Assembly: GCA_036768485.1 (NCBI GenBank)
Contig: JAVLUZ010000548.1
Coordinates: 372,001 to 436,000 of the forward strand
Direction: 5' to 3'
DNA: 64,000 bases
Source: Mermis nigrescens
Lineage: Eukaryota; Nematoda; Enoplea; Mermithida; Mermithidae
Of this stretch, positions 9,546-19,155 are shown piece by piece (the first letter of the stretch is position 1; each line of letters begins with the position of its first letter). The notes beneath the pieces are model-generated. The model saw nothing but the letters and a program-made list of their open reading frames with translations. It was not told where the DNA came from and made no database searches. Both the position numbers and the translations under genes were made by a program.

Positions 9546-10799
9546 TGCGTGGGGGGGGGGCGGACCAGATACAAAATTTTTAAGACTACTTTTGCATTGA
9601 ATGCTAGTAACGTTATGTATAGTAAAACTGAGTTTTTCGACCTTTGATAGTGTAGCCTAGCTAATTTATGGGTTTCTGACGATCAAAAATACAAATAGGT
9701 GAAGCGGCGCGAAGCGCCGAAAATTTCTGAATTTCAAGCGTTTTCATGTAGAATTTACAGCCTTTCTATTGACAAACAGTTCGAAATTCATAAGTGGCGC
9801 ATAGTGCCAACAAATGTAGTCATTTTTTACCGCCCTTAACATTTTGTAGCTCTGTGAATACTAATAGTCTGACAGAGCAGAAAATTATCAAATTTGTACA
9901 AAACGGTTTTGACAGTTCAAGCTTCTAGCAATAAAACTGCGAATCACTAATTTTGCCTGAAGATATTTGGAGTGATTCAGGCTTTTAAACGCAATGCTGG
10001 AGCTTTACACAAAGAAAGAACAGTAAGTGGCGGCGCTATGCGCGGGTAAATTTTGACGTTTTTGCACTTTAAACTTAATTTAACCGCTTAAATCATACAA
10101 AACAGACAAATTAATGTCGGCGCGAAACGCCGGAAATTTTTAGAAATTCCTAACCTCTTACCTGGCTTCGTTCTTCCCTAAAATCTCGTTGCACATGTAT
10201 AACGAGATTTTACGGCTGCGGGGGGTCTGGGGTGTCGTGCTAAGCGTTCCTAGCGGGGTCCGGGCAGAGTCCCGGAAAATTTTGTAAAAAAGGCATTTTA
10301 ATGTTAAATAGTAACGTTAAAATTTTCGCGAAATCGCCGAAACTCGGTCCTGAAGCAAGCCCAAAAACACTTTAAATTGATGAACTCCTACATTGCATAA
10401 AACTTCTGAGCCGAAATGCGTTTTTCGACCTCGTTAATTACATAGCGCAGCAACGGGTCGAATGAGATATAGAAAGATGTATCAATGCAAATTTTGTTCT
10501 TACCGTTTTCAGGCCCATGTGGCCTTCTTATTAACAAAATGCAGTTCAGAGAACAAGAAATGCGTAAAAACATAAGGAAATAATAGACAAACTGGTACAC
10601 AAAAGACAAACAAAGCAGAGATTAGACAAACTGGTACACAATCATTTTCGCACTTTTACTATAATGCTCAACAAGCATGCGCAGTTTCATTCAACGAACA
10701 AATAGTGCATTAAATTACTAAAGTGATGTGAAGTGCTAGATATTTCAGCTGTTTCAAGCTTTTTAAATTCATCGTATCTATATAGCAATAAATAATACT
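9546..10799. repeat. Repeat-derived DNA with several GGCGC-GAA-GCGCC hairpins
   Basis: No gene. Palindromic cores occur at 9702-9720 (GGCGCGAAGCGCCG), about 10030 (variant GGCGCTATGCGC), and 10117-10135 (GGCGCGAAACGCCGG), usually followed by AAATTTT and sometimes by GACGTTTTTGC. Between 10200 and 10290 a GGGTCTGGGGTGTCG / GGTCCGGGCAGAGTCCCGG stretch adds another stem. This looks like decayed copies of one element class. Confidence 0.5.
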
Positions 10800-10830
10800 A
10801 ACCGGCGCGAAGCGCCGGAAAATTTTGACG
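10800..10830. repeat. Best-conserved GGCGCGAAGCGCC hairpin
   Basis: ACCGGCGCGAAGCGCCGGAA, then AATTTTGACGTTTTTG: a perfect stem with a GAA loop. It matches the neighbouring variants and a half-copy at 37437-37456 (GAAGCGCCGAAAATTTGA). Confidence 0.6.
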
Positions 10831-11116
10831 TTTTTGCCTTTTTGAACTCAGTTTTCTGACACACATCATTGCAACAGAAAAATCAACAATATTTCTTAAA
10901 ATTTCTGGGGTGGCAGGTGCTCCGATGCTCCTCCCTGGCTACGCCTATGCTTAATTTGCAAATTTAAATCAAGATCTCTCTTTTTTTGAATGTCTCGCGC
11001 AGTATAGAACTTTGCGAAGCCCTCATTGACCGCCGTTATTAGTACATATACACAACGGGGGTGGAAACATTTTGACAAAAGTAAGAAGCAAGTTATGGTG
11101 GTTTCGATCAGAGCCC

Positions 11117-11262
11117 TGCGCGGGCCGAAATTTTTTGACCCGCCCCGCCAAGAAAGAAATAAAGCCCGCCCCACCCCGCCCCGCAGCTCCTTAGACCCGC
11201 CCCGCCCCGCCAGTAATGTTACAAAAATTAGGCCCGCCCCGCCCGCCCCGCAAAATTTTTTC
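11117..11262. repeat. GC-rich CCCGCC island, copy 1
   Basis: Starts AGAGCCCTGCGCGGGCCGAAA and then has several CCCGCCCCGCC blocks separated by short AT-rich spacers (AAATAAAG, CAAAATTTT). It stands out sharply from AT-rich flanks and explains long Pro/Arg-rich or Gly/Ala-rich chance frames on both strands. Copy 2 is at 12989-13130. Confidence 0.7.
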
Positions 11263-11508
11263 ATGTACTCTATGTATCCATTTCTGGTCGAAAAGGAGCC
11301 AGAATGCAAGAAGATAAAGAACCGGACAATGAGTGATACAAAATCTTCAATGTAAATGAGTGCAATGCAATTTTGTAAATTGAATAAGAGCTAATGTCTT
11401 ACAGCAATAAACTTTATTGGAACAACAATGATGTTACTGTGATAGGTGTAGTTAGGTATGTAGGTAAGCTGCAAAAGGCATAATCTTGCACTGCTGATTG
11501 CTCAAATT
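11263..11508. other. Intergenic DNA, no gene seen
   Basis: AT-rich, contains AATAAACTTTATTGG palindromic sequence at about 11406. No coding signal. Confidence 0.35.
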
Positions 11509-11612
11509 CTGAGGGGGTCTGATGGGGCGAAATCGCCAAAACTAGCACAACAAAATCAATTTTGGGGGTCTGCTGGATCCCAGGGGACAACCCAGATCCC
11601 AATGCTCGCCAT
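11509..11612. repeat. Dispersed GGGGTCTG repeat, copy 1
   Basis: Contains GGCGAAATCGCC and TTTTGGGGGTCTGCTGGATC. Related copies are at 38752-38850 (GGGGTCTGCCGGATTCCG) and 39942-40135 (GTGGGTCTGTCGGATTTTG). Confidence 0.5.
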
Positions 11613-11674
11613 TACTCAAATCCTATAGGTGATAGTCTACCTTATGTAAGGACGTAGTGTGTACCTACATATAT

Positions 11675-11955
11675 GTAGGCATAGGTGGGCAGCACCGAAA
11701 TTCTGGGGGGGGTGAAAAAATTTCTGGAGGGGGTGAAAAAATTTTTAAAGGTCAAAAAATGGTCTTAAAAGTGGTCGTATGGCAAAAAAACACCATTTTT
11801 CGACGTTTCTCATCAAGCACTATCCAATGGCATCAAAAAATTGCTGAAAAAGCAAAAAAAATTTTCTGGGGGGGGTATTTTGATTTCTGGGGGAGTATTT
11901 CAACTTCTGGGGGGTGCATGCCCCCCAAACCCCCCCCACGCCCACGTGTGTATGT
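11675..11955 (+). repeat. Short-TIR MITE family M-GGG, copy 3 (best copy)
   Basis: GCATAGGTGGGCAGCACCGA at the start and CCCACGCCCACGTGTG at the end. The body contains GGTCAAAAAATGGTCTTAAA, GTGGTCGTATGGC, TTTTTCGACGTTTCTCATCA and AGCACTATCCAATGGCATCA. The 138-codon frame across it is not a gene. Confidence 0.8.
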
Positions 11956-11978
11956 AGGTACCTGCCTACCTATAAATA

Positions 11979-12778
11979 CAGGGTGTTTCAAAAAAAACGA
12001 AACCCATATCAGACCTTGTAACTTCGAAACGAATCGCTCAATTCGAATGCAACTTGCTTTAATCAATAGATAAAAACCTTCATAATGATCTTGCGAAGTT
12101 TCGTTTTCGCAGCTTTATTTGTTCTTGTACAACGCGCATTTGGGTAAAAGTCGTTTTTTTCATTAAATACAATGTGTCGTAAGAAATGAATATGTGTTTG
12201 CGACGTTGTAGCTTTAGATCGAGTGAACATTTTAGAATACGGTTTGCTTCAATCAAAAGCTCATTTATCTAGCTAGTTGCCTCTAAATTTTAGTTCTATT
12301 TTGTTTGTTGGTTCAAGAGCTATTGAGCTTTTGCCTAAGGTCACTCCCTCGGCGATTGAGCCAGCAATGACAAAATAAGCAGCGAGTTGCTTGCGCTTGT
12401 GAATGACCTAAGGAATGACATTTGGCGAAAGCTCAATAACTCTCGAACCAAGTAGCGAAATAGTACGAAAATTTACAGGCTAACAGCTAGACAAACAGGC
12501 TTTTGAATAGAGCAGACCGTATTCTAAAATGTTTACTCGATTAAAAGCTACAACGTTGCAAACACATGATTTATTTCTAAACACGCATTGTATTTAATGA
12601 AAAAAACGACTTTTACACAATTGCGCGTTGCACAAGAACAGAGCAAGCTACGGATACGAAACTTAGCAAGTTTCTTACGAAGGTTTTTGTCTATCGTTTA
12701 AAACAATTTGCATTGAAATTGAGCGAGCCGTTGGGAAGTTACAAGGTCAAATATGGGTTTCGTTTTTTTGAAACACTG
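11979..12778. mobile_element. 800-bp hairpin (fold-back) DNA element, mariner-like ends
   Basis: Flanked by TA on both sides (11977-11978 and 12779-12780). It starts CAGGGTGTTTCAAAAAAAAC and ends GTTTTTTTGAAACACTG. The two halves are inverted copies of each other almost to the centre (~12380): for example GAAACCCATATCAGACCTTG against CAAGGTCAAATATGGGTTTC, and AAGAGCTATTGAGCTTTTGC against its complement near 12430. No ORF exists. CAGGGTG ends and TA duplication fit a non-autonomous Tc1/mariner-type element. Confidence 0.8.
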
Positions 12779-12905
12779 TATATATGTAAGCTTATGCATG
12801 GTAAAGCTGGATTATTTCAATTTGTATTATTTTAACAGCCCCCATGTGTTCTATTTCATTAAGTATTTATTCAAAGGATGAGCAGCAGAGCATTACTTAG
12901 AACTA

Positions 12906-12950
12906 TAGTCTATTTCGCGAAACCTTGTGCATGGAAATCAATTTCGCGCA
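12906..12950 (+). mobile_element. TA-MITE family C, single left end
   Basis: TAGTCTATTTCGCGAAACCT followed by TGTGCATGG matches the termini of the complete copies at 26275-26507 and 43810-44046. The rest is lost or replaced by the GC-rich island. Confidence 0.55.
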
Positions 12951-12988
12951 CGTATCCTTTTGCACAACAAAAATTTAAAAAAAAGAAA

Positions 12989-13130
12989 GGCCCGCCCCGC
13001 CCCGCCAAAATTTTTAGAAAATAAAGCCCGCCCCGCGCCCCGCCAGCCGTGTGACCCGCCCCGCAAAAAGCCCGCGCGGACCGCGCGGGCCTGCGGGGCG
13101 GGGCGGGCTGACCCGCCCCGCGCAGGGCTC
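12989..13130. repeat. GC-rich CCCGCC island, copy 2, with strong stem
   Basis: CCCGCCCCGCC blocks again spaced by AAAATTTTTAGAAAAT and ATAAAG, then GCCCGCGCGGACCGCGCGGG, a near-perfect palindrome, and CCCCGCGCAGGGCTCTGG, the inverse of the first bases of copy 1. Copy 2 is therefore bounded by the same AGAGCCCTGCGCGGG word in inverted orientation. Confidence 0.7.
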
Positions 13131-13660
13131 TGGTTTCGATTCGAGTCAGTTTTTCCAAAACGATTGACAAGAATTTTTAAGGCATTTTTTCCAGATGTTG
13201 GTTGAGAATTCGTGTTTCGTTTAAACAAAGCGAAAATTCGATATTTTAACATCTTTGCGAAAAACTACTCAAGTATATCTCTAGGCGTTTGTGCGATCAA
13301 CTTGCCTTTCGCTTCAGAGGTAATGCCAACCGAGCATAGGTAGTCGTTCTTTACCTATCTTACCTTTGCCGTTTTTTTGATGGAAATCTAGGCATAGCTA
13401 TCATTGTAGTAAGTCAGTAACAAAGATGTTCTGCATCGGCAGAACTCCTACGTTTTGTCTAGGCTAGGAACCATGATGAGTTATTGCAGAATATGGTCTA
13501 ATCCAAGCTCCAACGAGTACCGATTAGGTACAAAAAACCAATTTTTAAATCAAATTTTTGTAGGTAAATTAAATTAAATTAACTCAGGCCCGTACTCAGG
13601 ATTTCGGGCACTTATGCAGTTTGACGGGACAAAAATTTTCAAAATTTTTTTCTTCAAAAT
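13131..13660. other. Intergenic DNA, no gene seen
   Basis: No coding signal. Includes the short direct repeat AAATTAAATTAAATTAA at about 13566. Confidence 0.35.
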
Positions 13661-13670
13661 CACCTTTTTC

Positions 13671-14040
13671 TGGGGTTATTTTGTATCTTGATAACGGATC
13701 CAGCATTTTTTTGATTTCAGACAAAATTTAAGTGAAAAATCAAATTTTTTTTCATTTTTGTGAAAAATTTAAAAAAAATTTCTTCGTTTTTTAATAAATT
13801 CTAGGGTAATTTTGCACGCTGATGGCCAATTTAGCATTCATTTTTTATTACCGTCAAAATTTGGGTGAAAAAATCAGGTTTTTTGTAATTTTTTGTAAAT
13901 AATTTCAAGAAAAAATTATTCATATTTTGCACATTCTGGGGGTGATTTTGCATGCTGATGACAAATTTAGCATTCATTTTTTTATTTTCGACAGAATTCG
14001 GGTGAAAAATCACGCTTTTGTAATTTTTGACAATTTCAAG
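13671..14040. repeat. ~133-bp tandem repeat, about 2.8 units
   Basis: Units start near 13671, 13802 and 13937 with the pattern GGGT(T/A/G)ATTTTG then CTGATG, then AGCATTCATTTTTT, then GGGTGAAAAATC. Unit 1 is the most diverged. Confidence 0.65.
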
Positions 14041-14369
14041 ACAAAAGACAAGACAAGAAGATATTTATTGTCGAGAAAAACACACAAAATTCGGTAAAAC
14101 ACAAATACATGGTAAAAGAGCAACTGAACAAAAAGACATACAGATCACGGATTGTGATACAATTAGGTATGCCCCAACAATAAAATTGTAAAATCAATCT
14201 TTAGGAGCTCCTTTTGAACGAACAAACGTTAGGAGAAGCGGAAAAATGGTCAGGTAAGTTGTTCCAAATTTTAAGGTATCGTTGCGAAAAGTCGTTGAGG
14301 TGAGCATTTGAACGGACAACTGGTAGCGTAAGTTTATGACGATTTTCAGCTCTTGTAAAGCTGGAACTA
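14041..14369 (-). pseudogene. 3' end of a non-LTR LINE, reverse orientation
   Basis: On the minus strand a decayed frame reads QRYLKIWNNLPDHFS, which matches the C-terminal RY...WN.LP pattern of LINE reverse transcriptase ORFs. It is followed by an AT-rich 3' UTR and a terminal AATAAATATCTTCTTGTCTTG repeat (14045-14068), a typical LINE tail of short direct repeats. Upstream coding sequence is cut off at 14369 by insertion of the tRNA-bearing MITE. Confidence 0.6.
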
Positions 14370-14917
14370 TAGTCTGTTTCATTTATTCGAGAGCTTTTTA
14401 GTCAATTCTTTTAAGGGCTACAGTAAGCTAAACAAGACGAATTACTGTACTTCGGCAGATCAGCTCAGTGAGGGCGAGTGGCTAGAATTCTTCCATTTTT
14501 AATGCTCTAATACGCCCAAATAAATTTTATTTAGGCATTTAATCAGTGCTGGGACATACTACAGTGAGTGCGCTAAACAAAAAGCTATCGGCTGGAATCG
14601 AACCCGGGTTGCTTCGACTACAAGCAAGAGGTTTTACCACTGAGCTATGCGGGGGTTCGCGGCGTTTCTTAACATCTTAGTCGTTTGTGTTTAAAGTGTC
14701 GACTCAGGATATGATGAACGCGCGATTTTTATCAGTAAGTTAATTTATCTGCTGGAAGACGAGAATAAATTATGCCGCAAAAAATGCTGTTGAAAAACCC
14801 GTCTTTACTACATAGCTATAGTGAGATTTAGCGACCTACAGTAAATAAGAAAGAAGATGTTACTGTAACCTCCGAAAACATTTGCTGAAAAAGCTCTCGG
14901 ATAAATGAAACAGACTA
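14370..14917 (-). mobile_element. tRNA-bearing TA-MITE (family A), copy 1, reverse
   Basis: 548 bp flanked by TA (14368-14369, 14918-14919), with TAGTCTGTTTCATTTATTCG and its inverted complement at the other end (CGGATAAATGAAACAGACTA). It carries a tRNA-like unit on the minus strand at 14583-14653. Interior words such as CTGTACTTCGGCAGATCAGC and TTAAAGTGTCGACTCAGGAT recur in the copies at 16643 and 40738. Confidence 0.85.
14583..14653 (-). tRNA. tRNA-like unit inside MITE copy 1
   Basis: The minus strand contains TAGCTCAGTGGTAAAACC (pol III box A match) and GGGTTCGATTCCAGC (box B GGTTCGATTCC match), separated by a possible anticodon arm (TTGCT/AGCAA stem). The expected 7-bp acceptor stem does not form, so this is a tRNA-derived promoter unit, not a normal tRNA gene. 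The anticodon is not called. Confidence 0.55.
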
Positions 14918-15019
14918 TAGTCGTTTTACACCCACCCACCAATGTGTTATGCAGGATGCCCTCCTGCGTTTACCATTACGAAACATCAGTATTGCGGGTT
15001 TAACCGAATAACGCAATAA

Positions 15020-15448
15020 CATACCCAATGTTATTAAATAGGACACGGTATAACATAACCAATGCTATAAGCAATGCAATGCTATAAGATAGGACACGGT
15101 ATAATATATCCAATTCTATAACATACACAATGCAATAAGATAGGACATGGTATAACATATCCAATGCTATGAGATACCTAATGCTTAGATGACACGGTAT
15201 AACATATAAGATACCCAATGCTACAAGATGGGACACGGTGTACCTTACCCAATGCTATGAGATAGGATACTGTATAACATACCCAATGCTAACATACCTA
15301 ATGCTACAAGATAGGATACGGTATAGCATACCCAATGCTATAAGATACCTAATGCTATAACATACCCAATGCTATAAGATATGACACGGTATAAAGTACC
15401 CAATGCTATAGCATACTCAACGCTATAAGATAGGGCACGATGAAACAC
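15020..15448. repeat. Tandem array of ~20-40-bp units (CCCAATGCTATAAGATA)
   Basis: Repeated words are ATACCCAATGCTATAAGATA and GGACACGGTATAACAT in varying order, around 15-20 partial units. It explains the leucine-rich minus-strand frame at 15000-15236. Confidence 0.8.
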
Positions 15449-15772
15449 CAACATTATGGAAATTTTTTTGAAACATCAAAATTATGGATTTTTTAAAAAA
15501 CATCAAAATTATGGATTTTTTTAAAAAACATCAAAATTATGGATTTTCTAAAATAACATCAAAATTATGGATTCTTTTTAAAAAAACATGGATTTTTTTA
15601 AAAAACATCAAAATTATGGATTTTTTTTTAAAAACATCAAAATTATGGATTTTTTAAAATCACATCAAAATTACGGATTTTTTAAAATAACACCAAAATT
15701 ACGGATTAATAAAAAACATCAAAATTATGGATTTTTCCAAGAAACATCAAAATTATGGATTTTTTTACATAT
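15449..15772. repeat. ~27-bp tandem array (ACATCAAAATTATGGATTTT)
   Basis: At least eleven units of ACATCAAAATTATGGATTTT plus an A/T spacer. It directly follows the previous array and lies just upstream of the Helitron end at 15836. Confidence 0.9.
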
Positions 15773-15807
15773 CAATTCCACATAGCTATATATCAGGCCT
15801 AAGTTCA

Positions 15808-15837
15808 GCCCGGGCAACGCCGGGCAGCTCATCTAGT
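15808..15837 (+). mobile_element. Helitron 3' terminus (hairpin plus CTAG|T)
   Basis: GCCCGG (15808-15813) pairs with CCGGGC (15820-15825) around a GCAACG loop. Seven bases later comes CTAG (15833-15836), followed by T. A subterminal GC hairpin 5-10 bases before CTRR, with insertion before T, is the Helitron 3' signature. The element would extend leftward on the plus strand and may include both tandem arrays. Its 5' TC end was not located. Confidence 0.7.
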
Positions 15838-16254
15838 ACTAAATAAAGGCGACTGCTCGACTACGAGCCAAGAAACAAAAAATAAAACGACCTAACGTCA
15901 AAAAATAAAACTACACCATCTTAATCAACAATACCTCATTTCTTAATACACCTTGTGATAGCTTACAGTAAGAGCGACAATACGGGTAAATTAACATTAA
16001 ACAAAAGACCTTGGAAACACTGTCATATGACTTAACTTATGTACACAAGCAATTCAAATATTGATAAACTGATCTTGACGCTTTCTTGACCTTATACCGG
16101 TTAAGTTCTCCCAAGTTTTTGAGATAAGAAATATGGACGAAATATCGAGTCTGCAGGCATAACTCAAACTAACTCGTCCCACAGACGGATGCTTGAATGG
16201 TTCATGGGGTTCCACTCGTACGATGGGGCCTAAACGTGGCTATGATAAATTGAG
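15838..16254. other. Intergenic DNA, no gene seen
   Basis: No feature supported apart from possible decayed upstream LINE sequence before 16255. Confidence 0.3.
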
Positions 16255-16617
16255 ATGTTTCGAGTTTCTACGTCATCACAGCAAAAGTTTGTAAATACCG
16301 TATCGTTCAATGTGATAAATGAATATCGATCCGACGATAGTTCGTATCGTGTAACTACCTCAGTTACATATGCTACTTATGTAAGACCCATACCTGAGTT
16401 TTCTGTTTCTGTATGGAATCCATATTATGCAAATGATATAAATCGTCTCGAAAATGTTCAGCGTAAATTTACTAAACCTCTTTTTGGTTTTCATAACAAT
16501 TTATCCTATCTTGAAAGCCTGAAGCTTCTAAATCCACCTTCTTTAGAACTTCATCGTCTTCACTTACATATGTCTAGTCTCATGTATCAAATTATTAACG
16601 GCTTATCTCGGTATTGA
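16255..16617 (+). pseudogene. LINE reverse-transcriptase C-terminal fragment
   Basis: The reading frame contains TYVRPIPEFSVSVWNPYYAND, then NRLENVQRKFTKPLFGF and YLESLKLLNPPSLELHRLHL. This is the conserved thumb/C-terminal pattern of CR1/Jockey-type LINE RTs (YVRPxLEYxxxVWNP...IxxIExVQRxFT...RLxxLxLxSLExRRxxxDL). The first ~40 codons do not fit the pattern and are probably not original. There is no catalytic core here. The fragment stops 25 bases before the MITE insertion at 16643. Confidence 0.75.
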
Positions 16618-16642
16618 TGTGCTAATGAATTTTTTATCATTA

Positions 16643-17210
16643 TAGTCTGTTTCATTTATCCGAGAGCTTTTTCAGCAAATGTTTTTCGGAGGCTACAGTA
16701 ACCCCTTCTTTCTTATTTACTGTAGGTCGCTAGATCTCTCACTATATCTATGTAGTGCAAGACGGGTTTTTCAACAGCATTTTTGCGGCATAATTTATTC
16801 TCGGCTTCCGGCAGAGGATTTTAACTTACTGATAAAAATCGCGCGCGTTCATCATATCTTGAGTCGACACTTTAAACACAAACGACTACGATGTTAAGAT
16901 ACGCTGCGAACCCCACGCATAGCTCAGTGGTAAAACCTCTTGCTTGTAGCTCGCAGCTAAACCCGGGTTCGATTCCAGCCGATAGCTTTTTGCTTAGCGC
17001 ACTCCACTGCAGTATGTCCCAGCACCTTTTGATCAAATGCCTAAATAAAATTTTTATTTGGGCGTATTAGAGACATTAAAAATGGAAGAATTCTAGCCAC
17101 TCGCCCTCACTGAGCTGATCTGCCGAAGTACAGTAATTCGTCTTGTTTAGCTTACTGTAGCCCCTTAAAAGAATTCGGCTAAAAAGCTCTCGAATAAATG
17201 AAACAGACTA
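16643..17210 (+). mobile_element. tRNA-bearing TA-MITE (family A), copy 2
   Basis: 568 bp between TA duplications (16641-16642, 17211-17212), starting TAGTCTGTTTCATTTATCCG and ending AATAAATGAAACAGACTA. It has the same interior as copies 1 and 3, with a tRNA-like unit at 16913-16987. Confidence 0.85.
16913..16987 (+). tRNA. tRNA-like unit inside MITE copy 2
   Basis: Box A TAGCTCAGTGGTAAAACC and box B GGTTCGATTCC are unchanged, but the middle differs from the other copies (TTGTAGCTCGCAGCTAAACC). The promoter boxes are thus better conserved than the anticodon arm. No functional tRNA is claimed. Confidence 0.5.
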
Positions 17211-17212
17211 TA

Positions 17213-17580
17213 TGCTTACAGCGTGGAGTTGACGCTATCCGTTGCAGCAACCGGTTTGGTACCTGAACATCGGCTCACTCTCCCGAAAACGCCTATACTT
17301 ATAGCACGGGAAGATACGCCGCTTCACTACTGCATAGGGTGAACGGTTGTGATTGGTCGAATTTCAATGTCGCTACGGCTCCTTCCCCCATTGGACCGAC
17401 CTCGGCCCAAAATATCAGCCCACCAAATTTCATTGGGCCGGAGCCAACCCGGCACAAACATACGAACATACATACAAACAAACTTTCAAAAATATATAGT
17501 AGATTTATTAAAAAGTGATAAAATATGTATGTACATACATCGCGGGTAATCGAGCGAGGAGCCCGACTTTATTATTATTA
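17213..17580 (+). repeat. Probable LINE (RTE-like) 3' UTR and tail
   Basis: ATTGGGCCGGAGCCAACCCG followed by ACATACGAACATACATACAA resembles the 3' ends of RTE-type LINEs with a short-repeat tail. There is no coding remnant. The element assignment is from memory of similar tails and is an inference. Confidence 0.4.
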
Positions 17581-18035
17581 CCGACTTTATAGAAAGGTGA
17601 ATATTTTTGATATTACTTTTTCTCTTCAAAATTGATTTATCTATTTTCTCATCCAAAATTCATAAAAATTATTATTTAATTTTTACTTAAGAGAAAGCTC
17701 GCTGTTGTTGAAACCATTGGTATGAGTGCTATTAGGAACCAAATCTTTCAAATGCTGTATATCAGGCAAAAGAAGTTAAAATATCAACTTGTGTTTGTTT
17801 GAGGATTTGAGATAGGTCGACTGACCTTGCGAGCACTCCGGGGTTAGGTAAGTACTTAGAGTTATGTTTCTAGGGCGTATCTGCCGAGATTCTATGACAA
17901 AGAGCGGTCAACACATTAGGACCGAGGGCGTAGGAATTGAGGGTCACTATAGGTTGGGTTGGGCCTTGTGCCTCTAGCAACCGGACCAGCGCTGAGAGTA
18001 GTGGAAGTACTTAAGTAACGCCCGAAGGTAGGTTA
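17581..18035. other. Intergenic DNA, no gene seen
   Basis: No coding signal. Words such as GGTTAGGTAAGTACTTAGAG are reminiscent of LTR-type sequence but lie outside the defined solo LTR. Confidence 0.3.
18032..18035. repeat. Target-site duplication GTTA (left)
   Basis: GTTA directly before the TGTAA end of the solo LTR; identical to 19030-19033 after TTACA. Confidence 0.8.
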
Positions 18036-19029
18036 TGTAAATGTAGCTGCCCGCACTGTACCTACTGAATCAGCACAGATACGGACAAGGCTAACATTTG
18101 CCTTCGGGACTTACGTAGATACCTAAGCTGCTCTTAGCACTGGTCAGATTCGCGTAATCGCAGGGCGACTTCGAATCTGTCGACCCTTGTGAGACCTACG
18201 GCTTCGATTCCCTCGGTCCTAATATTGCTGACCGAAACCTCACGGGCAATCTCAGCAGCTACGCCCTAATTCCTAAATGTACCTACCTAAAATCCCGGAA
18301 TACTCGCGAGGTCAGTTGACCTATCTCAACCCAACTCAAGTTGATGAATTAACTTTATTTTCAACCAATGAACCTCGCTATCTTGAAATGTTTTGGTTCC
18401 TAATTTGTATAGCACTATGAAATTTGAAAACAACACCAACGAGCTCTCATCTGATCAGTCATCATAAGATATTAAATGAGTTTTTAGCTGATTTTTGGGT
18501 TGATAAAAGAATAGAGAATTTTGACGAAAAAAATTATCAAAAGTATTTATCCTTTCCACTCCAACAGAAATCCAAGAAATCTTCGTCGATGGCAGCCGGC
18601 CTACCTCACCCTCGATATAATAAATCCCTGGGTGGGTTTTCTAATTTTATTACAGAATGTACAGCCACGGCTACAAGCCGGGAAACGCAAATAAGGCTAA
18701 GACTAAAAAACAACACAGTCGACCAAAACCAGAAACCAGATGCCGTCACGGGATGACTACAGTAAAACAAGGTTAAGATAACAAATTATCATTAAGCTAA
18801 AATTACTTTTTAATAAATGGAATGTTCTAGAACTTAACAAGCGGTAACGTAGACAAGATAATTGTTATTAGCATATGGTACATAATTCTATTTTACCGGA
18901 CAAGTATCTAATTGATTTTGTAATGAAAAATAGGGATTTAATTGAGAACTGAAGGCATAACCTCGAACTCATACATCACAAGGATGGCTGCTCGAAAATG
19001 GTTATGAACGTGTAACTGTCGTAGTTACA
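18036..19029 (-). mobile_element. Solo LTR related to the 14-kb retrotransposon
   Basis: 994 bp starting TGTAAATGTAG and ending GTAGTTACA, flanked by GTTA on each side. Its body is a diverged version of the LTRs at 47985 and 61111. Shared blocks include CCTAATATTGCTG, TCTCAGCAGCTACGCCCTAA, GAGGTCAGTTG, TTTTGGTTCCTAATTTGT, AACGAGCTCT and AACCCTCG-like words. No internal gag or pol lies next to it, so it is the product of LTR-LTR recombination. The strand is given by analogy with the full element. The 110-codon plus-strand frame in it is not a gene. Confidence 0.85.
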
Positions 19030-19033
19030 GTTA
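19030..19033. repeat. Target-site duplication GTTA (right)
   Basis: Matches 18032-18035. Confidence 0.8.
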
Positions 19034-19155
19034 TATGTCGTTTCCTCTATCGCTCACGTAGATATAGGGACGCATATAACTTATACATAGGCCCTAACTA
19101 AAATATCTTTAGTCCCCCACATCAGATAGTCTGTCACACATGGCCGTAGGGGGTT

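Noticed and set aside
10896..13252. Pro/Arg/Ala-rich and Gly-rich frames around 11026-11355 and 12910-13252
   Set aside because: Chance readings of the CCCGCC islands; open on both strands and in several frames.
14583..14653. Functional tRNA gene
   Set aside because: Box A and B match, but no acceptor stem closes and the copies vary in the anticodon arm; treated as a promoter unit inside a MITE.
15020..15772. Regularly spaced short repeats that might suggest a CRISPR array
   Set aside because: Units are contiguous without unique spacers, and the genome is eukaryotic.
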